DNA from: Gnetum montanum
Taxonomy: Eukaryota; Streptophyta; Gnetopsida; Gnetales; Gnetaceae
Assembly (NCBI GenBank): GCA_015680685.1
Contig: MNCI01030356.1
Coordinates: forward strand, 54,047 to 118,046
DNA: 64,000 nucleotides
Direction: 5' to 3'
The number at the start of each line of letters is the position of its first letter. Within the stretch, counting starts at the first letter, position 1. Positions 1-10,504 of the stretch are shown one piece after another. The position numbers were made by a program, and so were the translations under genes. Below the pieces are notes generated by a model. That model saw only the letters and a program-made list of their open reading frames with translations. It searched no databases and had not been told where the DNA came from.

Positions 1-332
1 ATTAGGAAAGCAATAAATAACAATTAATTAAATAAATAACAAAGTGAATGCTGCAATGATGAAGTAATCTCGATCTTTATTGCCGGTCGATCATGTGCGT
101 GTCCAAGTACGTTACACTCGAATAAAGGATGCCGTACAATTACATTCACCACATTGTAGACAGACTGGAAAATAATCTATCTTTGGAAAGGAAAAACTAT
201 CAAAGCTTTGCTAAGGAACTAAAACTAGATGCCTAAAATTGGGAAAGCCACCTCTTATTTATAGACATTGCGGTGGACTGCGATATCGCATATGTGATAT
301 CGCAAGGGAAGACGCAATATCGTGTCCCATCA
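1..332 (-). repeat. LTR fragment, type 1 (U3 and R side), minus strand
   Basis: Read on the minus strand, this begins at 332 with TGATGGGACACG, the terminal sequence of the type 1 LTRs found elsewhere in the window. It then has GATATC-like boxes starting at 321, 301 and 287, a TATAAATA box (256-263) and the AATAAAG stretch typical of the R region. It runs off the window edge, so its element cannot be assembled here. It sits directly against a second, truncated LTR piece at 333. Confidence 0.8.
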
Positions 333-735
333 AGTGAGGTGTATAAAGTGTTTCTATGCTAATGCTACTTCTGAGAACAATGGAAAGTAATATTGACTAA
401 GGTAAGAGAGGAAGGGTGAGAGAGAATCTAGCTAGCTTAAGTGCGATGAGCATCCGTTCCTTCATTATCCGTACACATCTTGAACTTTGTGCATGACTAC
501 CACTGGGATTACCAAGCGTAGATCTGCTACTAGGTTACCAAGTAATCACACTTAAATGTTCGTAATCAAGTCGTACTTATTCTGTATTTAATAGGAGTTT
601 AAAGGTGAAAAGAGATTAACTAGGAAAACAGTAAATAACAATTAAATAAATAAATAATTAAACTAAGTAAATGCTAAAATGATGAAGTAATCTTGATCGA
701 TGTTTATTATTGCCGATCATGTGCATGTCGTACGT
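333..735 (-). repeat. Truncated LTR fragment (R and U5 side), minus strand
   Basis: The reverse complement matches the central and 3' parts of the type 1 LTRs, including the 'ggtaaccnagtag' and 'gattaccaagcg' like stretches and the segment before the LTR end. It lacks its own terminal CATCA because the LTR at 1-332 starts at that point. Homology fades around 735. The simplest reading is that a later element inserted into an older LTR of the same family. Confidence 0.65.
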
Positions 736-780
736 TAATCGCTTATCGGATGTATCTACCTCGTATACGAGGAGACATGG

Positions 781-961
781 TGCGATATTGCGGTTGCCCG
801 ATAATAAACTTCCGAAACCTCTATTTCACATATCGAATCTATCTAACTCGTATTTAACTCGTATTTATAGATAAGGAAACAACGATAGTATTCATAGATA
901 AGGAAACAGGCTGCGAAATTGAAGATGCCCGATAATAAACGTCCGAAACCTCTATTTCACA
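781..961. repeat. 50-bp spaced direct repeat
   Basis: Positions 781-830 and 912-961 are near-identical 50-bp direct repeats (offset 131 bp), sharing the core gataataaac followed by tccgaaacctctatttcaca. The spacer contains a further partial repeat of 'atagataaggaaac'. This lies downstream of the RPL12 stop codon. Its origin is not recognised. Confidence 0.75.
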
Positions 962-1336
962 CAATTTTTGTTCCTGATTCAAAGCTTTCCCCTCGGATTT
1001 GGAACACGGGCTCAATACCTTAAACAAGAACACCGAAAAATTCTACATTCAAGTTCAGCTCTGAATCGCGCGAAGTATAAATTCCAACAAAACGTAAACA
1101 AACATCAGGAGTTTTCATCTTAACAATCATCAAAATTACAGGAATCTTCATTGTCATTCTTAAAGCAAAAGAAGGAAAGCCCCGCAGAACAAGAAAAAAC
1201 CGAAAAAACAAACAGAAAGCCGAGGGGTCTTGAACAGAGCAGAGCATTCCAGAACAGAACAGAAGAGGGAAAATAAAAGAGGAGCAGCAGCAGAAAGAAA
1301 GAAAGAAAGAAGCGAAAGCAAAAACAGATTGAGAAA
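962..1336 (-). other. Probable 3' flank or 3' UTR of RPL12
   Basis: No coding signal is seen. On the minus strand it contains a CTTT microsatellite (about 1288-1312) just past the stop codon. I found no clear AATAAA signal in the right orientation, so the transcript end is unknown. Confidence 0.35.
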
Positions 1337-1936
1337 TCAGACGATGGAGACCTTGGCGCCGGCGTCCTCAAGCTTTTTCTTGGCGTCTTCGGCCTCGTCT
1401 TTGGAGACGCCTCCTTTGAACTTCTTAGGGAGGCCTTCGATGAGGTCTTTGGCGTCCTTGAGAGCCAGATTGGTCAGAGCTCTGACTACTTTAATGGCCC
1501 CGATGCGAGAGCTCGAAGGCACCTCTTCAATAACAACATCGAACTCCGTCTTCTCCTCGACCACGGCGGCCGCGGCTTCCGCTTCCGCGGCCGGAGCTCC
1601 GCCGGGAACGGCGACGGCCGCGGCGGGAGCAAAGGCCGCGGCAGAGATGCCGAGCTCGGCCTGCAAATAGTCGACGAGCGAGCGTGCTTCCTCCAAAGTG
1701 AGCTGCTTAATGGCCGTTCCCAGCTCTTCCACTTTTGCGCTCGCCGCTGCTTTGGCCTTCACTGCTCTCTTTGCTGGAGGAATCCGCCGGAATCGCAGCG
1801 CCGAGAAGGAATAGGAGGAGGAGGAGGAGGAGATTCCTGTTATGGTTGTGTGCGGAATAAAAGTGCGTCCGCTTTTCAGCGCTGGCCTTGATCCTGCTGC
1901 GCATAATTTGAGATTGGCCTGGCTCAGCGACGCCAT
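1337..1936 (-). CDS. RPL12: 50S ribosomal protein L12, chloroplastic (bL12c)
   Basis: This is an uninterrupted 199-residue reading frame, so no intron is seen. bL12 forms the flexible stalk dimers of the plastid ribosome, which bind bL10 and recruit elongation factors EF-Tu and EF-G to the GTPase centre. Residues 1 to about 60 are Ser, Arg and Ala rich with few acidic residues, as in a plastid transit peptide. Residues about 68-98 (VEELGTAIKQLTLEEARSLV...) form the N-terminal dimerisation domain. An Ala-rich hinge follows (about 99-128). The C-terminal domain (about 130-199) starts EKTEFDVV and ends GAKVSIV, with the factor-binding stretch around IKVVRALTNLALKDAK. The length matches plant nuclear RPL12 precursors. 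The gene is GC-rich against AT-rich surroundings. The start chosen is the first Met of the frame. It is the only intact host gene in the window. Confidence 0.95.
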   Translation of the reverse strand: MASLSQANLKLCAAGSRPALKSGRTFIPHTTITGISSSSSSYSFSALRFRRIPPAKRAVKAKAAASAKVEELGTAIKQLTLEEARSLVDYLQAELGISAAAFAPAAAVAVPGGAPAAEAEAAAAVVEEKTEFDVVIEEVPSSSRIGAIKVVRALTNLALKDAKDLIEGLPKKFKGGVSKDEAEDAKKKLEDAGAKVSIV

Positions 1937-2220
1937 TGTTTCTGCTGCTCTGTTGTTGTCGAGAGGGTCTCTTATCGGATAGGGAATGCGTCTGCCCTGC
2001 GCTCCTACGTACAGAGATAAGAAACGAGGTTATGTTGTTCCAGTAACCTGTGAAATTCAGGTTAAGATGATAATGACAATCGCGTTTTTGAGGGTGTATT
2101 TTGGTCCGGAAATGTTTTTTCGTTGCTGTAATTTTAGATTTGGGAGGCGAAGTTCATTGTTTTCGGCACCCAAATTACTGGCTGATGTTTTGCTTTCCAA
2201 GCACATTGTAATCATATAAA
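1937..2220 (-). promoter_or_regulatory. Upstream region of RPL12 with GATAAG (I-box like) motifs
   Basis: The sequence stays GC-rich near the start codon. GATAAG occurs on the gene's strand (1971-1976) and on the other strand (2016-2021), and a TACGTA core lies at 2006-2011. I-box GATAAG motifs are known in promoters of light-regulated plant genes. Their use here is inferred. No convincing TATA box was seen. Confidence 0.3.
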
Positions 2221-3149
2221 TTTCAGGTGGCTATCACGGACGCTGCTTGTATTATGAACAATGCCACGACCTTTAGCATGAAAACCTTCAATTCCGGTAA
2301 TGCTAAGTTGTTAATTTAAAAAATTTAAAAAAAAAAAAACCTCTTCTATTGCAAAAGGGTCTTAGCAAAGATGTAAGCAAGAATTCAAATTTTTTTTGAA
2401 GAATGGATATTAAGCACATTAAAAGTAAGGCATTCTTGTGTTGTGTCATTTTTATACCAAGTCATGATATCTTAATCATAACTTAATTTTACATATCCCA
2501 GGTTGGGTTCCAATGTAATAATGTAAATATACCATCATTATATAAAAATTGGTTGCAATTAAGCTTATAAGTGGGAAAATGTTTACTTTTGCAGTTCATA
2601 TACATTTTTGCCATTCATGCGGTACTTCATGGAGGGAAGGAAGGGTAGGTTTTGGATGCCAGAAATAATATTAATAATAAGCTTTTAGGGATGTCTACTT
2701 ATGCGTACAAACTTAGAATTGAAATAATACTTTGAAATATAAGAAAGGAAAATTAATTGTTAGTAGGGAGAATGATCCCACTCTTAACAATATTTGCATC
2801 ACTTTCAACATTTGTGCTTGAACTTAAAATAGCAAAAGTATTCAAGGTAGCAATAGAAAGCTTTGTCTAAATGCCAACTTTTGTAGGAGAGAAAGATTCA
2901 ATAAAAAATGACAACATAAATTATCTAACAAAATTTCCATTGGAATTTAACATTACATCGAGATTTTGTGTAATTAACATTAGCCCTCTTCTTAATATAA
3001 AGTTTAATGTTTGAGTTACTAGTTTTATTGTTAGATGAAGAAAAGTTTTCCTTATAACTTATCTATTTGGACTGATCAATATTGACTTTACAAAAAATAT
3101 TCACATAAGCTTTTGTCTTTTTTGGTTTCTCCATTGTCATTTGATCATT
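2221..3149. other. AT-rich DNA without a recognised gene
   Basis: Poly-A and poly-T runs with stop codons in all frames. The part beyond about 2900 may hold the eroded 3' tail of the LINE ORF1 relic on the minus strand. Nothing firmer is supported. Confidence 0.4.
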
Positions 3150-3707
3150 CTTATCATTGAAAGTAAGTTAATTTTTTGTATCTTCAACTTCAAATTGTTT
3201 TTTCCTATCCTCAACTTCAACACATTTTTTCCCTTGACATCTTTTTTCTTAAGCAAAAAAGGACAAGAACTAAACAAATGACCTTCACAATGACAAAAGT
3301 TACAAAAATTAGGAAGATTATAATATGTGATTCGCTAAATATAAGTCGTCTTGCTTGCTTGTAATACCAACTCCTTTTTACAATTAAGAAGATTAATGTC
3401 AATAAAAAAAAAACATCTAAGGACCAAATGGTGTTGAAATAGATTCCATATGCTTAATAGGATTGTGAAGACTAATAATCTTACTCAACTTTTTGAAAAA
3501 TTAGCGAAAGATTAAATAACTCAACAAAACATAGACCTTAGAAAATTCTTTAGATTAAACATCAAAAGTTGGAGTTAACTTACAAATGATTAACACTCCA
3601 TTCTTATGTATAAATGGCCCTATATCTATGACATGCTGCACCATTGAAGCATTGCCTAGCTCAACAAGCAGAAAATAACAAGAATAATACTTGCAATGAA
3701 TGACTTG
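3150..3707 (-). pseudogene. LINE ORF1-like relic (DUF4283 plus CCHC), 3' half
   Basis: The minus-strand translation has the order seen in plant L1-type ORF1 proteins: a DUF4283-like part (GPFIHKNGVLIICKLTPTFD, then a stretch like SKEFSKVYVLLSYL), the LSKI...NPI...ESIST part, then a zinc knuckle CNFCHCEGHLFSSC (C-x2-C-x4-H-x4-C, about 3280-3325) and a Lys-rich tail. It has at least four in-frame stops and one frameshift at a poly-T run (about 3402-3412). It stops at 3707, where element A is inserted, and continues in frame at 20915. ORF1 proteins bind RNA for LINE retrotransposition. A DUF4283 gene outside a LINE is the alternative. Confidence 0.6.
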
Positions 3708-4562
3708 TGATGAAGTGTATTTTGTCTGGCTTCAATATCGAATACTCGACATCGGGGACCAAGAAGCGATGTCAGAGATTTGATATCGTGGGATGCATGC
3801 TAGCCTATAAATATAACACTTGGATGCACAGTTCGGGCATTCTTTTGCCAATAGAGTAGCCGAACTCTTGCAGTTTTATTTCGTAGTCTTAGAGAACAGC
3901 CAATGAGTGTTTGTAGTGTGGATTTGAGTTAGTTGTACAACATCTTATTTGAGTGGCAATGTAACTAGACACATTCCATGAATGGCAGTAAGATCGAGAT
4001 TGATTTTTATTCATTACAACACTTTGACTTAGATTAGATTTATTTTCCATGCAATTTACTTTTCATGTACTTAGTTAATATTTATGTTTCTATGCATATT
4101 AATGAATTGGTGGAATGAGTGCAACCAGTTTCGAGCATAAACATGTATTTGCTTGGTAACCCTAGCAGCGTTATTGTTTGGTTCGCCCAGTAGCATAGCG
4201 CTTGGTAATCCCAGTAGTGGGTATGTGGGTTTAGGACATGTTCGACAAGCTAGGAATGGACACTCATCACTTGTAGGCTAGTTTAGACTTTACTTTCCAT
4301 TATTAATTTGTTTAAATAATTGATTTCTTTATTATTATTAGGAGGAGCATAAGGCTGTAATAACATCAATTATCATATGCCTCACTTTGGACTAAACCAT
4401 ATGTGATAAAGCTACCATTAGTCCAAGTGGGAAGATAGTGAACTACAATCAAGACATAACGATCTAGATGCCACACTAGTCCCATCCACGGAATTTGATC
4501 GGATTGTGCATGAACACTTGTGATTCATATGGTTGGGCATAAAGGATATCCACTACTCATCA
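3708..4562 (+). repeat. 5' LTR of element A (type 2)
   Basis: Starts TGATGAAGTG and ends ACTCATCA. A GATATC box begins at 3782 and the TATAAATA box lies at 3806-3813, 24 bp later. Upstream are degenerate 7-bp units (aatatcg, aatactc, gacatcg). It aligns end to end with the 3' LTR at 20045-20914. Confidence 0.9.
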
Positions 4563-4581
4563 TTGATGCCATTGGTGAGGA
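4563..4581 (+). other. Primer-binding site of element A (tRNA-Asp type, degraded)
   Basis: The sequence ttgatgccattggtgagga immediately follows the LTR and aligns with TGGCGCCGTTGCCGGGGA, the complement of the tRNA-Asp 3' end, with several transitions. Undamaged copies at the same position in B and C support the assignment. Confidence 0.75.
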
Positions 4582-4716
4582 TTCTTTTTGTTTGAAACGT
4601 GCACTATCTAGGCATAGTGAAACTCATTAACATCGTTGGATGAAACCTAAGGTCAAAATCATTCTCAAAATAAATATAATAATTTAAGCACACTAATATC
4701 TTATTATAATTACAAA

Positions 4717-7700
4717 ATGTCTTCTTCTCACAGGTGCAATGATACTAAACCGCTAGTGCCTCAAGAATGCAAGGTGGTATATACTCATCCAGATGAGTAT
4801 GTGTTTGACTTCACCTTCATCCTGCATTAGGATGAGCAATTGTGGTGGCCAGATATGGAGGGCAACATTGTAATGCCTCCTAATTGATTTATGCCTGGGA
4901 TGCTACTCCAAACTCTTAGGAGGTTGGACATCCAAGATCTTCAAGAAGAGTACATTATGCATGATCATGACTATTGGGACTACCATCCCATTGAAAGACA
5001 ATGTTGGAGAGATGAACACTAGGAAAAGCACCATGAGGCTATGAAGGGGAAATGGTTTTCTAACCCCTTATTCCTACTAAACCAAAACAATAATGAGGAT
5101 CCTTCCTCTAGGGGTTCTCAACATGAATATTCTCCACCCCTTGATATTGGTGATGGGGATGTGAACCTGAATCTGTAGTCCACTATCAACAATCCATGTT
5201 CAGGAAAAAGTGGGAGTCAAAGAAGGGGCTTGGGCAAGCATCAAGATGATAAGAAAATTGACGAATGTGACCGTGACAAGCATAGAGGTAGTGGCAGACA
5301 CCATGGTGGTGGTAGTCCTCCTCCCTCTTTGCCCTCTTCATTTGCATATTATTCTTCCTTTTCTAGTTTTGACAAATACCACATAATGAATAACTGTAAT
5401 GAAGGTAAATAGCAGGACAACGATAATCATAGAGACCATCATGAATGAAGGGTTAGCAGAGGACATCATAGGTGTCATCGAAATAATGATGATGATGAGC
5501 CTTTGCATGCTACTTGAAGCATGCTAAATATTGTAGAGATAGTAAAAATTCTAATGAGGCATGTAAAAGATAGTTGGATCAAGCGATTTGACATGAAAAA
5601 TATCCCAAGATTTGAGGGGGGATATACCTTTGATCTACAAATACATCTTCAAGCCTTTCACGATGCCTATGCCTTATAGAATATTAAAAATGATTGGAAG
5701 AAATTAAAGCTATTTCGTAGAACACTCATCAAGAAAGTAGAGAGCTGGTACCAATTCTTGGAGCAGGAATCCATTCGTAGGTGGAGTACAATGCTTGAGT
5801 TATTTAATGATAAATATCAGATGTACTCCCAAGTGTCTAATCTAAGAAGGTAGATCCAAGGATGGAAGCAAGAAACACATGAACCTTTGGATGCTGTCAT
5901 GGGTAGATATTATTTTCTCATACACTAATGCCTTGGCCATGGTTATTCTCAGCAGAAACAACTTCACCACATCATAGATGGACTTAGATCAGAAACGAGA
6001 AGAACTCTTGGAGTTTATAACCAAGGGAGACTATTAGAATTAAGAGCCCATCAAATCTAAAGGCTAATAGAGAAGGTAGAAAAAGAAGAAGAAGAGTTAA
6101 GAAAATGAGAAAGTATAGAAGAATATAATAGGGATCCTTCCATCAAAAAGAGGAAAGTTTGCTTCTGTGATAGTGAGGAGGAGTAACCACTTGATGAGGT
6201 GGTGAACATAAAGACCTTACCGATCCAAAAATCTATGTATAAAATTTCAGCCAAGGTAGATAAAATGTAAGATTCATTGGATGAAAAATTCCAAATTGCT
6301 TTAAAAATCACAAAAGAATCAAGAGAGCAAAGTAGTGATCATGACCACAAGAGATGAAAAGAAGTTGAATGTGCCTTCCAAAGGAACAAGGGCAAAGCTA
6401 TTGCAGTAGAAGAAGTTATGGAGACTAAATCAAATGATGACAATGAATGTGACATTTTCCATTATGAACATCATAGGGGATGTTGCCCCATTGTGTCACA
6501 TTTGTAAGAATTAGAGGTGTATGCATTGAATCCTAGATTAGTAAGGAGGCAGGCACCCAGAAGATTGCCTTATCCTCAAGGAAATCTTAGGTAGTTTTAC
6601 CAACAACAAACTTACTATCCAAGTGGAGCTCCACCACAATCGTATGAGCGGTACCAATAGTGGTAGAACCCACAATCATGGAGGATGCCACCATCGAGGC
6701 AACAGTACCCTTATTGATAACCAGATCCATATGGGTACCATGTTTAGCAATCCATTTCTCTGCATGAATCTTCCATTCACACCACCTCCCAACATTACTA
6801 CTACCCTCTAGAGTATTACAGAACTCATTCTCCTTCTACTAGAGGAAAAATTCCATATCCCTATCACCCTTCTCATCCTTCTACAAATACCCCTCCACCC
6901 TCAACCTAGTTACTACATGCTCCATCAATGCAGGGAGAAATTTTGCCTTAGCTACAATAATGCAATGCAATGAGGACTATTAACTTATAGTCAGCTTCTC
7001 AACTAAGTGGTTTAGAAACTAGATTACAAAAAAGGCCTTTCTTCCTAACCAACAACCCAACTAAATCCTCACATACATCTGCAGTTGGCAACCCTGCTTC
7101 TCCACCTTCCTTTGCATCCAATTCATTTGAGTCCCCTTCAAACGAAACACCTCCCAAAGTGCATATTGTTCTATTAACCCATGTGGTAATCAATTGAAGA
7201 AAGGCTAGTCACATTCCCAGGAAATTATTTGATTCTTGAAGTCCCCTTATTTACCTTCAAATCATAGAGAATGAGCCTTATAGGGCTCTTCTAGATTCAT
7301 GGTCTGGTATTAGTTTGATTTCCCATGAGATGTATAAAGCCTAGAACCCACCTCCACTCAAGAAGAGCAACATTCATCTCAAGTTGGCTAATTAGTCCAT
7401 CACTATTCCCTTGGAACTAGTGGAGGACATTGTAACCATTGTTTATGGATGGTTCTACCCCATTGATTTCCTAGTGATCCAAGTGGATAATTACAAGGGG
7501 GACTTTCCAATCTTCATGGGAAGGGCTTGGTTAAGCACTCTTGATGCACAATTAGGGATTCGAAATCTTTCCCTCGAGATCTCTAAAGAAAATACATTCA
7601 GAAAGATTAAGAGAAAGAAAGTTCCATGCATTGTGTGTAGTAATACAAGGTGCAATTGTGTGCAAAAACTATGGGCCATTAATGGTGTATCTAACAAAGC

Positions 7701-7770
7701 ATGTAGTTAGTGTGCTGATATATCTAAAATTCAAAGGTGCATGTATGCAGTAGCCACAAAGTAGAAGGAT
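4717..7770 (+). pseudogene. gag-protease of element A (degenerate)
   Basis: The frame starting MSSSHRCND at 4717 runs with many stops into the protease. The gag core lies at about 5620-6060 (HLQAFHDAY, KLKLFRRTL, WSTMLELFNDKYQMYSQVSN). A knuckle-like site follows near 6450 (CDIFHYEHHRGCC; the second Cys is now Phe). Next comes a Pro- and Gln-rich tail, then the aspartic protease (about 7230-7710) with the motif ALLDSWSG (Gly of DSG changed to Trp) and GRAWLST. Gag would form the particle and the protease would process the polyprotein. Stops include a TAG at 5851-5853 that is shared with elements D and F. Confidence 0.8.
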
Positions 7771-7779
7771 GCCTAGTGG

Positions 7780-9516
7780 TTAACAGCTAACCTTGAGAGT
7801 AGCTCAACAGAGCCTAACATGTGCCTATGTGGAAGGCATGGATGAATTCGAGTAAGTTCATCACCAACTCTTTGATGATGCAAGTGATGATACCTATTGG
7901 GGAGAGTTGAAAATCTCTAAAAATCTTAAACAAGAGCCTTTAGAGTTGAAAAATATACCTGCTAGCATGGAATATGCATTCTTAAAAAATGGGAAGTTGG
8001 TAATAATCAATGAAAATCTTGCTCTTGAACAAAAATAGATGCTATTGAAGATGGTCAACAAATGGCCAATAGCCTTTGCTTGATCATATCCTGAACTCAC
8101 AAGGATTGATCCTAGGATATGCCAGCATTGTATCTACATTGATCCGACCATGAAGCCAAAGAGGCAACCATAGTGGTAATTGAATCCTAAATTGAAGCAG
8201 ATTGTTAAAGAGAAAATCAAATAACTTCTCAAGGTGGACTTTATTTATCCCATTGTAGATTGGTGAGTGGGTTAGTCCACTCATGATTGTGCCAAAGAAA
8301 GATGGCAAGTGGAAGGTCGACATTGACTTTCAACTATTGAATATGACAATATTCAAAGATCACTTTCCATTATCATTTGTGGATCAAGTGTTGAACACTA
8401 TTTTTGGGCATTACTATTACAATTTTCTGGATGGTTATAGTGGCTATAACCAAATCCAGATCACGCTAGAGGATTAGGCGAAAATAACATTCACGAGTTT
8501 GTGGGGGATGTTTACATATCGAAAGATGCCTTTTGGCTTGTGTAATGCCCTTGCCAGATTTCAACACCTATTCTTGAGTATTTTTCAGTAGTAGATTGGT
8601 AGTGGGGTGGAAGTCTTCATGGATGACTTCTCCACCTATGGGGCTACATTTGAACAAGCTCTAGACCAACTTGAGAAAGTGATCAAGAGGTGTGTGGAGA
8701 CTAATCTTCAGCTCAATTGGTAAAAGAGCCATTTGATGATCCAAGAGGGCATTATGTTGGGGCACAAAATCTCACAAGTAGGGATTGAGATCAACCTTGA
8801 AAAGATTAGGATCATCCAAGGAATTACTTGTCAACCAGAAATTGTAAAAGATGTCCAGTCATTCCTTCGACACATTGGTTACTATTAAAGATTCATGAAG
8901 AATTTCTCTATGATTGAAAAACCATTGGTCAAGCTAACAAAGAAAGATGCTTCATTTGTTTGGACCAAGGAATGTGAAAATACATTCCAATAGTGGAAAA
9001 AGAAACTCATAGAAACTCTAATTCTACGAGCACTAGAATGGTCCAAATCATTTCACGTCATGACAGATGCATGAAATTATACCTTGGGAGATGTGCTTAT
9101 ATAGTTGGATGAAAAGAAATGTCCATGTTACATCCACTACGTAAGTTAAAGCATTATGAACACACAGCTGAACTACATCACCACAGAAAAAAAACTAATG
9201 GAGGTGGTGTATGCTCTAGAAAAGTTTTGGCACTATGTGCTTGGATACAAAGTGTTCATGCACATGGATCACAATGCAATTCACTTTCTAATGAATAAGC
9301 CAATGGTGATTCCCCATGTCATATGGTGGCTGGTGATCCTATAAGAATTTGATCTTATGATGGTAGATCGAAAGGAAATTGAGAATGTGGTTGTTAACCA
9401 CTTGTCTTGGTTGTAATGGGATAACAAAGAGAAGGAAAGCCCATTGTTTGATTAGTTTCCTGATGAACTCCTCTTTGTTGGGGCTATAACTGAATAATTA
9501 CCCATTGAGCCTAAAT
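7780..9516 (+). pseudogene. Reverse transcriptase-RNase H of element A (degenerate)
   Basis: After the pre-RT linker (tracts such as MEYAFLKNGKL and WPIAFA), the RT frame has VPKKDGKWKV (about 8288), FLDGYSGYNQIQI (about 8428), MPFGLCNA (about 8526) and the catalytic box EVFMDDFSTYG (about 8610-8642). RNase H follows with FHVMTDA (about 9050) and a region around 9160-9300 like TTEKKLMEVVYALEKFWHYV. There are more than a dozen stops. A shift relative to the gag-protease frame lies between 7860 and 8280. The coding strand is cut at 9516 by element B; the integrase part resumes at 16772. Confidence 0.85.
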
Positions 9517-9521
9517 GGTAT

Positions 9522-10363
9522 TAATGAGATGCAATTTGCATGAGTCGCGATATCGTAGCCGTCGCGATATCGCGGCCACCACGATATCACGTCGTCCCCT
9601 GTGATATCGCATACGCGATATCACGGTCCGCCGCCAACTCTATAAATAAGAGGCGACTCTCCCGTGTTTCTCCATCTTGGGCTAGAAGTAGGAAAACTCT
9701 GGCAGTTTGATCACTCCAAAGATAGAATATTTTCCATGTGCCTGCAGTAGGAGTCCTAAAGTGAATGGATCTTTATTCGAGCAACATTGTACCTAAACAC
9801 AAGTTGTGTATGGTAATAAAGATGAACTTCCTAGATAAACCTTGCAGTGCATGGAATAGGATTTTATTTATTGTTTTCTCTCTCACCCTTAAACTCTTAG
9901 AATGCGGTATGAGTATGACTTGATTACGAGCATCTAAGGATGTGTACGGTTAGTCAAGGAATCGACTTCTCATCGTAACGTGGTATGAGTATGACTTGAT
10001 TACGAGCATCTAGTGTGACTACTTGGTAACCCAGTGGCGTATCCAGGATCTATGCTTGGTAATCCCAACAGTAGTCGTGCTCCAAGATGTGTACAGTTAG
10101 TCAAGGAATCGGCTGCTCATCGCACTTAGGCTAGATTAGCTTTCTCAACCCTTTCCTCCTAGTTAAGTGCCTCAGTANAGTGCACAAACACTTAGTCCCC
10201 GGCAACGATGCCAATGATGAGTGGCAAGGTACCCCTACACTCAACCATACGAAACGAGCGTAGCACATGAGATCCGGTTAAACTCCGCAGACTAAGTGCC
10301 TACATGTCCCATGGAACACTTGGGGTTAATCATTCATTGTCTTCCNTACCTTGCCACTCATCA
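9522..10363 (+). repeat. 5' LTR of element B (type 1)
   Basis: Five GATATC palindromes start at 9549, 9566, 9583, 9603 and 9617, followed by TATAAATA at 9641-9648, 24 bp after the last. AATAAA at 9815-9820 marks the R region. The part after 10177 is disturbed: it lacks roughly 230 bp present in the 3' LTR and contains an inverted piece between two single Ns. Confidence 0.85.
10178..10346. other. Suspected inverted mini-contig between single-N gaps
   Basis: There are single Ns at 10178 and 10346. The sequence between them is the reverse complement of the LTR 3' end, PBS and leader. Its first part (about 10180-10232) is the exact reverse complement of about 10347-10399. The 3' LTR at 15733-16766 has no such inversion. 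A short contig placed in the wrong orientation explains this best. Confidence 0.8.
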
Positions 10364-10382
10364 TTGGCATCGTTGCCGGGGA
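10364..10382 (+). other. Primer-binding site of element B (tRNA-Asp)
   Basis: ttggcatcgttgccgggga directly follows the LTR and matches the complement of the tRNA-Asp 3' end except at two positions, both transitions. Confidence 0.85.
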
Positions 10383-10504
10383 CTAAGTGTTTGTGCACTG
10401 AATTGAACATAAAGGATATCACTCATATCGTTGGGAGCCTAAACAAACCTTTGGGTTAATTAAAGAAAAATTTACATAACGGTAAAGTTAGCACACTGAT
10501 AGCA

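Noticed and set aside
1230-1670. 146-codon plus-strand frame opposite RPL12
   Set aside because: It is the antisense shadow of the GC-rich, Ala-coding RPL12 gene and resembles nothing.
3176-3402. 60-codon frames on both strands over the LINE relic
   Set aside because: The zinc knuckle is found in another minus-strand frame; these are by-products of AT-rich DNA.
4563-9480. Endogenous pararetrovirus (caulimovirid) origin of the RT sequences
   Set aside because: Integrase, paired LTRs, a tRNA-Asp site and 5-bp duplications show LTR retrotransposons; no movement-protein domain was seen.
9540-9640. GATATC array as a CRISPR-like or satellite array
   Set aside because: The units are short palindromes within LTR promoters, unequally spaced, and recur only with LTRs in a plant genome.
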